Source: Cryptomeria japonica (Eukaryota; Streptophyta; Pinopsida; Cupressales; Cupressaceae). Taken from it: 64,000 nt of DNA. Where the stretch lies: positions 230,632,896 to 230,696,895 of the forward strand of contig NC_081406.1 of NCBI RefSeq assembly GCF_030272615.1, read 5' to 3'. The stretch's first letter is position 1; each line of letters opens with the position of its first letter. Both the position numbers and the translations under genes were made by a program. Positions 36,468-46,903 of this stretch are shown in pieces. The notes below the pieces were generated by a model. The model did not search any database. It worked only from the letters and a program-made list of their open reading frames with translations, and was not told the DNA's origin.

Positions 36468-36756
36468 TTGAGTAGTGAGATCTAGACAGTGTGTCTAAAT
36501 GCATGTGCATTCCCCATTGTAATATTACACATACTACTGTAGAGTATCATCTTATTGTGGGTAGGTTCCTGCCATGGTTTTTCCCTTAACCAGGTTTTCC
36601 ACGTCAAAAATCTTGTTGTTATGTGTGTTGCTATTATTGTGTTTATTTTCACTTTTGTTGCAATTGATCAGATCTGAGATTGTGCTTAATTTGTTTAATC
36701 CGGTGAAAACTGATTCACCCCCCCCTCTTAGATTTACTTTATCTTTTTTGCCAACA
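36468..36756 (+). repeat. 3' LTR of E, part 2
   Basis: It resumes after F and matches 24405-24686, ending TTGCCAACA. It contains CACCCCCCCCTCTTAG. Confidence 0.9.
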
Positions 36757-37136
36757 ACCCCTTCATCTTCAAGCATTACCAAATATTCATACTTCATCTT
36801 CAGATTCATCAACCTAGCTTGTTTTGTATTTGTATCTCCTTCAAATGCCAAACACAACTTGTTCTATACAACTTTATCTTCTTTCAATCCTCTTACTCTT
36901 CCAAACACTGAATCACTTATACAACTAAAAATTACATCTCTAGCTTTTGCATTAGTCTCTTTAAACTTTTTCTCATCCAAAGTCCGAGGACCACCCTACA
37001 GAGGTGTATATCTTATTTGAATGATCTCCCATATTCCATTCTGCAATGTCTCCAAATGTGCTTCAATTCTCTCCTTCCAGTATGAAATTTTTGTATCATC
37101 AAATATCAAAACCTTGTAATGCCCGTCGTATGCCAT
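36757..37136 (-). pseudogene. gag N-terminus of D
   Basis: The ATG at 37136 starts a copia gag: VLIFDDTKISYWKERIEAHL, RDVIFSCISDSVFGRV, NKLCLAFEGDTNTKQARLMN and LKMKYEYLVMLEDEGV, where E interrupts it. Two TAG codons (near 36995 and 36867) break the frame. The remainder lies at 23336 and below. Confidence 0.88.
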
Positions 37137-37179
37137 ATCGGATCTACCACAAGCGGTTAAGCTTACTCAAGAGGAACCT

Positions 37180-37194
37180 GTCTCTGATACCAAT
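37180..37194 (-). promoter_or_regulatory. Primer binding site of D
   Basis: The minus strand reads ATTGGTATCAGAGAC directly after the LTR end TTTCAACA. Confidence 0.92.
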
Positions 37195-38353
37195 TGTTGA
37201 AACCAAGGCATAAATAAGAGGGGGGAATTAGTCTAAATAAAAAATAATATAGCACATAAAAATTTAAACAATAACACATATCCAACACATGAACACCGAG
37301 ATTTATACGTGGAAAACCCAAATAGGGAAAAACCATGGTGAGCACTTAGCCACAAAATATATCCACTATGTATATCAAATTACAATGAAAAGATCTCACT
37401 ATTCTGGACTTGCAAACCAAGGTTAATTGCTCTTAGGGAAAGATACACAAATGACTTGCAAACCTGATGCTAACTACAATAGAGCAAGATATAAAAATGA
37501 TCTGAAAATAAGGATCTCCTGATCATGAAGTTGTCCTTGAACTCTACATAAAGTGACTAACATCAACACACACATCTCAAACCTCATCTGTCAACACTCT
37601 ATCTCATACTTTTTCCATAGTCTCAAACAACTTGTAAATCATTCAAACACAACACTTCTTCTCTGCTCTTCATTGAATTTCACTGACTATCTTCACATCA
37701 CATACTTCCTCTTGTTCTCTCTTTTTCACACACTCGCCAAATCAACCACATGCATTCTTTATATACAAGAAAGATCATCAAAGCTTGAATCAAGTTATCT
37801 TGAAGAAAAATACACCTTCCAAACCAAAAACACACATGTTGATCTACTCCAGGAGAAAGAGGGTACCAAAATATATCTTCCTAAGATCAATCCACCGATC
37901 CGCAATCACCATAACATAATCTTTAGCATACCAACACACAGTACATTCATGTAGATAATTAATGGGCCAAAACACATTCTCCAATTCAAATAACTTTTAC
38001 CCAAATCTCCACATGCTTCAATGAGACTCATAACACATCAAACCACCTTCCATAAATCATACTTAGACCAAAAGATAGGATTAACATAGAATATCACAAC
38101 CGGGTATGAAATATACCACAACATCCAAAGAACTCAAAGCTATTTCCAAACCACAAAACTAACACATCCGTAATACCAAAATCATAACCAAAGAAGATAA
38201 CAATATCAAACAACATCAGTAACACTTTCCGGACTTGAACACTTCTAGAACAATTGCAACACCAACACAACAAAATATCTCTACACCACAGACTTTGAAA
38301 ACCAACAACTATCTAGAAAAACAAGATTGACATCAATGACAACCACGCCAACA
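37195..38353 (-). repeat. 5' LTR of D
   Basis: About 1159 bp, the partner of 11335-12085 plus 19839-20215. The minus strand starts TGTTGGCG. The 7 bases outside it (AAGTATG) also precede the 3' LTR, so the exact boundary is open. Confidence 0.85.
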
Positions 38354-40015
38354 CATACTTTGAAGAGATTTATCATGAGTATAAATTAGTCATCAATTTG
38401 ATACTAATGTTATAATTTTAATGGTTAACAATATGGTATTTTTAATTATGAGATGACATATTGATAGTATTACTTGGTGATATGTTGTAAATAGGACCCT
38501 AGAAAGGGTTGCATACCCACTATGAAATTAACATCAAACCATAGATAGAATAGAAGTGTAATGGTGAGGAATGAGATTCACTACTCTAAACATGCAAACT
38601 TGAAGTCAAAACCATTCACATCAACATACATTCACGAAACAACCAATAGGCCCAACTACAAACCTATTGGTAGAGTTGGGCACAATCGTTTTGGTTTCTT
38701 ATTGAAATACAAATGCAATTAGATAAGTTAGAATAATTCAATACAATAAATAGGGCCAGTGATGCAAAATTGAGAGTTATCAACATAAACAACAAGCCAC
38801 AAAACATATATATAGATTCTATGTATAGATCTAGAAACAAGAAACAAAAGGAACTTGTATCTACAATTTGAGTCCAAAAGTGTTGGACTGTGTCAATAGG
38901 CATCCTAGTCCTTAAGGTGTTAGATGTAAATATAAAAAAAGATTCAAGATTAAGATGTCACTCTAAATATTCACCTAAATTTTTATCGAAAAAGTGTTAG
39001 ACATTGTAGTACTACAACGTGTAGGGTTTTTAGCTTCAAAATTTGGTTCTCTTTGTATGCATCTCCACTTTCTGAATCTATATTCCTTCTCTACTAAATC
39101 TGAAACTTGCACATGGAAAGGGAGGGGAAATGGTGTTGGGTTGATAGGGGTTTGCCTAGTTCAAATCACAATTTTGGAACTAACCCTATAATGATTAAAA
39201 AAGAGAGCTCACCTTTGTAGAGAATAGACTAGATCTCGAATAAAATGCTAAATTGAAATGTTATACCTTCATTCATGAATTTCCCTTTCCTTGAAGTCTT
39301 CATGAAAGGTTAATGCTGCTATGTGGGAACTCATGCATGTCTTCACATAAATTTGATCAAGTATGAATACTTGACTGCTCCTTCATTGCCTTAATCATGC
39401 TTCATTTCTTTCTCACTTGAAGATGAAGTGGAAACTTGTGGAGACATGTTTCAAAGGAGGGTATATGACCTGCTTTCATACCTAACCTCACAAAGTAACT
39501 TTTTTTTCGACCATTAGAGGGTTCAAATTTGGGCCCTTTTGTCTTGTACTATGGTGCCTATCACCCTAGTCTAGGAGGACTAGGGTACTAGGCACCCTAG
39601 TCTAGTCCTCTTGTACTGGGTAAAGGTCAAGAAACAACAACAAAGAGAAAAGACCACAAATTTGCCATTGGTTTGAGAAAAATTAGGCATAATTAGGGCA
39701 TAGAAGGTAGAAGCACTAAAGTAAGGCTAATTGAGCATGAAATTGTAGGAGGATACAATTTACAACACTACATTTAGCCCCCACTTTTGTAGGGTATGAA
39801 ATTATGCTCATACTCTTAGTAAAGGATAACATCAAAATAATTTCACCAAGACATTAAACAGACAAGAAACACCAAACCCTAAAGGAATTAGGATCTCATC
39901 GATCTAAAACATCAAGATAAAAGGAGAAATAATGATTGAACACATAGATCATGCAAAAAAGAAGAAGAGATATGGCTTCTAGGTCTTGTAAGGATTTTCT
40001 TGCTATGAGCCATAT

Positions 40016-40109
<94 letters not shown>

Positions 40110-41029
40110 ATTATTGTTCTAGTAAGGAGCTACGTACTATGTCATGTTTGCACAAAGAGAGATTACAAATAAAAAACTTGGTTTGCTAAATAATTTGACA
40201 AAAACTCAACTACAAAATGGGTGCTCCAACATGTGCCAAGAACAAAGACTACAACACAAAGCCTTGTCTTGCAAAGTAATCTAAACAAAAATCAATTGAA
40301 AAATATGTGTTACAATGCGCACCAAACATATCATGGTGTGTGATCAAAGTGTACAAACAAAACCTCATGTTGTATGCACAAAGTGTAACATAGAGTAAAA
40401 TGTATGCCCCCATGTTAAAACAATTGTATGTGCCTTAGTTGGAGCAATTGATTTAATGTAACATACATACATATGGTATACAAGTACATCACAACATATA
40501 AATGATCCCAAGCATAGGAAAATTAATGATGATTGTTCACAAGACACATAAGGGATTTACTATCTAGGGTTAGTATGCACATCAAATAATGTATATCGGG
40601 TATTATTAAAATGTATTGAATTCATCCCCAAAGGTATTTGAACTACAATAACAATTTAAGAACAACACATAAGATGAAAAACATGTCTTTTTGGGTCAAC
40701 ATGGAACAGACCAAAAAGAGAGATCTCAATGCCTTGCATTGTCCCCAAGTAGTCAACACAAAAGCACATTTACAACAAGATCACATTTATGATACAGCAC
40801 GAAATTAACACATAAAAGAAGCAACATACAAATAGAGGAATGTCACAAGAGGTTGTATTCCTTCATTAGTTTGAGCTAATAGAGAAAAAAGGGTCATCCA
40901 AAGAGATCTTAACAAAAAAAAAAGACACGCCAAGAATCAAATCACAGGGAATACATCACATGCAAGCAAATGCACAAAATATTCTGCAACACAAGTGAAG
41001 CTAGTCTAGACAATTATCCACCTCCTAAT
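38354..41029. other. Unassigned stretch, probably part of the K region
   Basis: No supported gene. It is A/T-rich with short frames only. It holds a long GA microsatellite, CTAG-rich inverted phrases near 39561-39610, and TTTAGCCCCCAC near 39776. It may be the untranslated distal part of element K, but I have no boundary. Confidence 0.4.
40019..40106. repeat. (GA)n microsatellite, about 44 units
   Basis: Uninterrupted GA dinucleotides. Confidence 0.95.
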
Positions 41030-41210
41030 ATTTATTAAAATAGTTTAGAGATAGTGGAAAAAATTCAAGAGGAGCCACATTGAGTACAATAGATTGAGCT
41101 ATTTCTAGTTCCAAACAAGAACCATGCTCTAATGATGGATCACTATGTGTGTCACTATGAGCTAGTGTTAATTTTTTTGATAATCTCAAAGATAACTCAT
41201 GATTGATTTT
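41030..41210 (-). pseudogene. Distal fragment of the K open frame
   Basis: An open stretch of about 57 codons on the minus strand (HELSLRLSKKLTLAHSD... to a TAG near 41034). It joins in frame with the frame at 43976 once L and one copy of its ATTTT duplication are removed. No known domain. It belongs to the accessory ORF that follows the protease-like region of K. Confidence 0.6.
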
Positions 41211-41679
41211 TGTTAGTGTAATTATTTGTTCATCTTGGATATAATTACGCTTTACTTAAGTTTACTTAGGTAAATGTATAACATAGTAGTTTGGGTATGA
41301 GACACTTGGGTGTTTGTGCCACATTAGGATAGTGTGTGTAGGAGAATTCCACCTTTTGTGGTCTTGTTGTTACATCCACATTTGGTGGGTGATCCACCTC
41401 ATGTGGAATATTATACTATTTTTCCTACCTACCCCTACCTACTCTTGTATCTCATTGAGCCACATGTCATTATTGTGTTCTCTCTTGTCTCTTAGCCTTG
41501 CCTTTCTAAGGAGGCTCATCTACATTGTATGAAACAACAACAACAATCTTGATGATCCAGTTGATCACATTTTGCATCTTGATAGGAATACAATTTATTC
41601 TTGTCCTATATTTATCTCTCTTTTCATTGTTCTATCTTATGGTCTCTTTGATCTTGGTTGCTTCGAGCATAATCTCACA
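41211..41679 (+). repeat. 5' LTR of L
   Basis: 469 bp, TGTTAGTGTAATT...ATAATCTCACA, matching 43523-43975. Confidence 0.92.
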
Positions 41680-41693
41680 TGGTATTAGAACCA
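41680..41693 (+). promoter_or_regulatory. Primer binding site of L
   Basis: TGGTATTAGAACCA follows the LTR directly; an initiator-Met complement with two changes. Confidence 0.88.
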
Positions 41694-43510
41694 TTGGAGT
41701 GCCATTGGTTTCCCCATTGAGAGAAATTTGGGGTTTTACATATTGAAACTTTCTATTGTAGGTTATTATTGGAGCTTGTTGGGTCAAATCTGAGGTCACC
41801 ATTGGATTGAGGAGGTTCGAGAAAGTTAGAATTGCCTTTTGTTTCATCCAAATCCAACATCCAAGGCCAAATCTAGTGTCATTTGAAGGTGGAGGGTGGT
41901 GACTTGTCCCAACAACAATATGCAATTTTGGAGCATTTTTGGCCAAATCCATCATCGCCATTGCGCTTAGAAGGCCCAAAAACCCCAAGATTGACTGTCA
42001 ATTCATCGAAATCGGCTTTCGTCCCTCCGAGTTGAAAAAATTCCCCCTCCCGCCCATCGTATGGACTTGCAGGAACAGGTTTGAATTTTTTAATTTTTTT
42101 TTTTTATTATTATTATTTTTTCGGAAATTAAAAAAATAATAATAATTTAAATTCATTTTAAGGCGGCAATTTATTTTTTTAAATTAAAAATTGATTTTTT
42201 TTTTTTGCGGGGGCGCTTTTATTTCGGGGCTCGCAGGTACCTGCGGGTACTACAGGGTATACCTGCAAGTGACACAGGTGCACCTACGGCTCCCCACAGG
42301 CCCTGCGGGTACCACAGGGTACACCTCGGGTGATGCAGGTGTCCCCGCGGGGCCCTGTAGGGATTCTTTTTTTAAACAAAAAAGTTTTTTAACATGTTTT
42401 TTAATAAAAATTTTAATATGTTTTATTTTTTATTTTTTATTTTATTTTTAAATAAAAAAATCTTTTAAAAAATGATTTTTCTTTATTATTTTGTTAATAA
42501 AGTTTTTTAATAATAAAAAAATTTAATAAAGTTTTTTTAATTTAATAATTTTTTATTAAAGTTTTTTCTAAGTTGAAAAATTAAAAAAAAAAATCATGTT
42601 TGGTTTTTTCTTTTTAATAAAGTTTTATTATGGGTTCATTAATAAATGTTTTTAAGGGGTTTTTAAAAAATCTTTTGGAAGCAAAAATGGGAACACTATT
42701 TTTTTGTCTACCATACCTGTCTTGCAGCACTTCCAACCGACAGTCAAGGTGGGGTCCATTTGCTCCTTTATATCTCTTGGCAACATCCCAATCAGAGGCG
42801 TCTTCATTTGCAGTATTCTATAGGGCTTCTTTGGTGGCATCATCTTCATGTTTCCATATTTGCATGCTCTTGCATGAGCAATGTTGTACTCGCAGATCAT
42901 AAAGTGCCACACCTCTTTGTATCTTGTCTTTGATGACATATTTGATGTGATCCTCTTGTACACGTAGATTAGGAATATCTTGTGAGACTTGGTGCATGGC
43001 TCTAGTTGAGACTTAGATTGTACACATTTGTGCATGGCTCCCATGAGACTTTGATTGTACCAGTATTTCTGCCATTTATGAGTATCTAGTTGATGCTCAA
43101 AGCAGGTTGTCTCCATGCCTGATCTTTATCATGTTGCAACGAGTGATTCATCATCATCGACATTGGTACCCGATTTTGTCACACATTGACATTATTGGTG
43201 CAGCATTGGCTCTCTTTATTCCTAATGTGGAGGTATTTTGGTCAACATCATTGGACCATCTTTGCAGGAGATTTTACATTATGGGGGGGACATATTTTGT
43301 TCTTCTCATACATTATTGAGAGCATTGTGTGCTTTCATCATCTCTCTTTTGGGGGAGGGTTTTTTCCCATTGGGTTTTTCTCCCTTTCCTCCACTTTATG
43401 GGAGATTGCATTTACATTTGTACACGGGTACCGAACATGGCCTAGTAGCTGGGATCCATCTTGCATTGCTTAGTTACATTGTAGACTTAAGTGCATTCCC
43501 CTAAGTTGCA
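41694..43510 (+). other. Interior of L, non-coding on its own strand
   Basis: The first 400 bases resemble the leader of C (AAATCTGAGGTCACC, TTTTGTTTCATCC). Then come an A/T-rich inverted repeat (about 42103-42148), a GC-rich block of two 62-bp units (42240-42363) and a long A/T stretch. Bases 43116-42652 hold an unbroken antisense frame of 154 codons with no domain I recognise. The last 200 bases resemble 18970-19172 of C, including GGGTACC-AACATGGC. Confidence 0.7.
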
Positions 43511-43522
43511 CTTAAGGGGGGG
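43511..43522 (+). promoter_or_regulatory. Polypurine tract of L
   Basis: CTTAAGGGGGGG directly before the 3' LTR, identical to that of C. Confidence 0.92.
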
Positions 43523-43975
43523 TGTTGGTGTAATTATTTATTCATCTTGAATATAATTACACTTTACTTAAGTTTACTTAGGTAAATGCATAACATAGTA
43601 GTTTGGGTATGAGACACTTGGGTGTTTGTGCCACATTGGGATAGTGTGTAGGAGAATTCCACCTTTTGTGGTCTTGTTGTTACATCCACATTTGGTGGGT
43701 GATCCACCTCATGTGGAATATTCTACTATTTCTCCTACCTACCCCTACCTACCTTTGCATCTCATTGAACCACATGTCATTATTTTGTGCTCTCTTGTCT
43801 CTTAGCCTTACCTTCATAAGCAGGCTCATCTACATTGTATGAAACAACAACAACAATCTTGATGATCCAGTTGATCACATTGTGAATCTTGATAGGAATA
43901 CAGTTTATTCTTGTCACACTTTGTTCTCTCTTATTTGTGCTTTCCATTACCTCTAGATCTTGGCAAATTCTCACA
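43523..43975 (+). repeat. 3' LTR of L
   Basis: 453 bp, TGTTGGTGTAATT...AAATTCTCACA. Confidence 0.9.
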
Positions 43976-44695
43976 ATTTTAATAAATTCATACATATCAT
44001 CAAAATAATTATTATCCACATTATGGGTATTAACATCATCACACAAATAAATAACAATAGGAGATTTCATGAGCGAAGGAGATGAAGAAGAATCATTTTG
44101 CATAGACAAATTCAATTTTTGATGAGAATGGTCAAGATAAAGCTCCTCCCTAGGATTAGGTGAAGGTTGGGCAAATGGGACCAGGGCAATATATGGCTAC
44201 TTAGGGGAGGAAACACTTTGGCTAGAAATATCACAAGCCTTGGCATGATGTCTTTGTCGACATTTTCTTGCACTATGATTTCTCTTGTGTGGATGAAGGC
44301 TAGGGATCACTCAAAATAGACACCTCACTAGGTTAAGAGATACAAGATATTGGGTACTTCTTTCTTTGACCTTTATAAGATTTAGGAGGTGGAAACACAA
44401 CATATATAGGAGGAATGGGAAGATTAGGAAGAAGTCTAGGTCTGGGATGTGGAGGTGGAATGTCCATATCCATAGGTAAAGAATAATTAGGTTTACTTAA
44501 GGCTAGCATCCTTTTAGATTTGTACTTTTGATAAGATAGAAAAAGGACATCTTGATGAGGTTGTAAAGGTTGAGGATTTTAAGGCCAAAAACAATCAAGG
44601 GTGACATTTCCATGATTGGCTAAGGGATTATACAGACTTATCAATTGTAATAATATTCCCACTGTGAGGGAACTTGAAACACTTATGAATGGAAC
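43976..44695 (-). pseudogene. Middle fragment of K: end of protease region and proline-rich accessory frame
   Basis: At 44695 the frame reads SIHKCFKFPHSGNIITI, the direct continuation of the K protease-like domain at 52600 once M is removed. Downstream a Pro-rich segment (MDMDIPPPHPRPRLLPNLP near 44470-44410) and, in another frame, a Ser/Asp-rich segment (44115-43976) follow; the latter is cut by L. Stops and frameshifts separate the parts. I infer a gypsy element of the Tat type from the protease-like part; the accessory part I cannot assign. Confidence 0.65.
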
Positions 44696-46013
44696 TGGTG
44701 TAGGAGCACCTAGTTTTGTTCATGCTCTCCATTTGTGAGTATTTTTTTGATCAAGTGTTGTCATAGGTTTCTAATGTCTCCTTAGGTTGTTATGAGTCTT
44801 TTCATGAGTGTTTGATCTCATTTTGTGCTTGAGAAATCAAGTTTTGCTTTGTAAGGTTTGAGTTGTCAGTTTTGTGCTCCTAGGCCCAATAAGGCTAAAA
44901 AATAGAAATTTGCCTTATAAGCTTAGTTGTGCTTTGGAAAGTACTAGATCATGTTTAGGAAGTGTTTTTGATCATGTCTAAATTTCTTAGGGAGGTTGGA
45001 TATGTTTGGTTGTTCACTTTGCTACTTGGAGCAACAAAAGTTGTCATGTTTGCTTGTGCAAAGTTGTCATTTTGGACATTTTCTTGTAAAAACAAGACAA
45101 ACATGTTGTGTGTCCATATAAGACTTGGTAACTACTTCAAAACACTATTTAAATGCCTTCCTCTTCTTTGAAATGGTTGACTTTTGTACTTGCAAAATAA
45201 TCCAATTGAAAGAGCAACTTTTTCTGGTTTTTAACATGGCTTTTCCTCCTTGGGAATAACAGTCCATACAGAATCTTGCCATTTTTGTACTGTTCTTTGT
45301 GATTAGTGAACTTATTGTATATTTCATGCTCTCCATTTAATTGGTTTGGCAATTTGACATTTGGGAGTTGTTTGCAAATAATCTTTTCAGTTTTGTGAAT
45401 TGGTCACCTTGTCAAGGGTTTTGAGATCCAAAAATGCTTACACTTGACTAATTCCAGGTCTAGGCTCCCAAAATGGATTTAGTCAAGTTGATTTGCACAT
45501 ATACAGTGTATATATGTTCTATATTTTCCAAGGGTGTTGTTTGGAAGGTAGATGAAAGCTTTTACTAGGCAAGTTTTCCTAACTTGGCTAGTATGCCCTT
45601 AAAGCTCATGGTTTGGACTCAAAACATAATTTGAGTAATGCCAAACAAAGCTAATCTATATGCACACTTCCTTGTAATGGTTTGAAGATGATTGGTATTG
45701 CAAAACAGTGACAAAGTTCCTTAAGAAAACAATTTCTTGTTCATGGTAGCGAGTACCCTGTTTTTGGGATTTTTATGGTTTTGAGGCAAAGACACCTTGT
45801 GGTTGAATTAATGTTCAATGGAACTGCTAAAAGTGTTTATTTTTAAGTATTGACAATGTGTTTGGATGAATAGGAAACAAGGTTGAAAGTTGTGTGAAGT
45901 TCCAAGCACTTAAAATACTGAAAATCACAGTGCACTGCTGTCAAAAGGGTTTTGACAGTCATAATTTTGGGTTTTTCAATTTCTATGCCATCTATTTGAC
46001 ATTATTCTTAGCA
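44696..46013 (+). repeat. 5' LTR of M, truncated
   Basis: It starts TGGTGTAGGAGCACC and matches the first 1.3 kb of the 3' LTR. It stops at ATTATTCTTAGCA, followed at once by gag coding sequence. The complete LTR is 2140 bp, so about 820 bp are missing here. Confidence 0.88.
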
Positions 46014-46903
46014 ATAGAAGATGAGGTTCCCATACCTGACCCTATTATTGAGCAAGAACCATTCTTGAAGGCTTTGAGAGCTATGAGTGGTAAAACCTTA
46101 GCTGGAGTGGCTCTTTTCAGTGTTAAGATGGATCCAGATGCTCTTATAGAATGGATTGAAGGCCTAGAAAACCATTTTGAATGTGATGGAATAACTGAAG
46201 CACATAAGGTCAAAGTAGCAAAATCAAGGTTGAGAGGGGCAGCCTTAACTTGGTGGAAGTTCATCCAAGGGGAAAGGGTGAAAGAAGGTAAGCAACCAAT
46301 AGCCACCTAGAAAGCAATGGTAGCAAAAATTAGAGAAACCTATCTTCCTGAAGACTATGAGATCCAACTACATAGGAAAAGACAAAATTTGAGACAAAGA
46401 GACTTAGATGTCAGTAGCTATACTGAGGAGTTTCAAAAAATATGCATGAGATCCAAGGTTGTAGAAGATGAGAGTATAAAAGTAGCAAGGTATTTGAATG
46501 GGTTGAGATGGAACATACATGAAGAGATGAGTTTGTTATGTCCACAAATAGTACACAAGTGTTATCAACTGGCACTGAGAGTGGAAGAGAAGATTAAGAA
46601 AAAGCAAGAACAAAACAACAGAGGTAGAGGTAGGGGAAGAGATGGTAGAGGCCATAGAGGCAGTTTTGGGGGAAGAAGCATAGATCAACTATCCCAAGGA
46701 AAGTCTAGACTTATAGAGAAAAGTGGGGATTCTCAACGTAAACCCAACTATAGGGGTAAAGGATCAAGCAACCCAAGTAGGGGTAGATCTAATGGACCAG
46801 GGAGAGGGTCCTAGTTCTCAACCATGAAGTGTTATAACTGTCAAAAGTTGGGCCACCCTACCTATAGATGCCCGAAGAATTCTAGTTCATCCTATGATGG
46901 TGA
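46014..46903 (+). pseudogene. gag of M
   Basis: The frame enters from the deletion junction without its own start: PIPDPIIEQEPFLKALRAM, then the gag core (ALIEWIEGLENHFE, RGAALTWWKF, ETYLPEDYEIQLHRKRQNL). An Arg/Gly-rich basic linker follows and then one CCHC knuckle CYNCQKLGHPTYRC (46830-46871). TAG codons at 46308 (Trp expected) and 46812 interrupt one continuous frame. Structural protein of the particle. Confidence 0.88.

Larger units (their letters stand above)
23337..36756 (+). mobile_element. Element E: gag-bearing copia with deleted pol, inserted in gag of D
   Basis: LTRs at 23337-24686 and, split by F, at 26902-27973 plus 36473-36756. Flanking 5 bases are ACACC on the left and ACCCC on the right, a target duplication with one change. 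Internal sequence is only 2.2 kb: gag, then scraps of protease, integrase C-terminus and RNase H. It is a deletion derivative. Confidence 0.88.
11335..38353 (-). mobile_element. Element D: copia retrotransposon opened by nested insertions
   Basis: Two matching LTRs bound it, at 37195-38353 and, interrupted, at 11335-12085 plus 19839-20215. Without insertions C and E it is roughly 6 kb. Minus-strand order is 5' LTR, primer site, gag, protease remnant, RT, RNase H, 3' LTR. The integrase core is missing. gag continues in sense across insertion E: 36757 side ends EDEGV and the 23336 side resumes with VENYIHRV. I could not find a clean target duplication for D. Confidence 0.85.
41211..43975 (+). 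mobile_element. Element L: 2.8-kb non-autonomous relative of C
   Basis: LTRs of 469 and 453 bp (41211-41679, 43523-43975) start TGTTAGTGTAATT or TGTTGGTGTAATT and end TCTCACA. A primer site and polypurine tract are present. Both flanks are ATTTT, an exact 5-bp target duplication. The 1.8-kb interior encodes no gag or pol. The polypurine tract and the 200 bases before it resemble those of C. Confidence 0.92.

Noticed and set aside
39561..39612. CTAG-rich inverted phrases (CCCTAGTC, GACTAGGG, TAGTCCTC)
   Set aside because: The arms are short and overlapping and probably local duplication; there is not enough for a defined element.
45145..45352. Overlapping antisense frames in M's LTR, repeated at 50896-51178
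   Set aside because: They appear in both LTRs only because the LTRs are copies; there is no domain and overlapping frames are equally open.
45961..46013. Intron-like 3' splice site at the end of M's 5' LTR (TTATTCTTAG before gag)
   Set aside because: The 3' LTR continues for 820 bp beyond this point to the target duplication, so a deletion explains the junction better.
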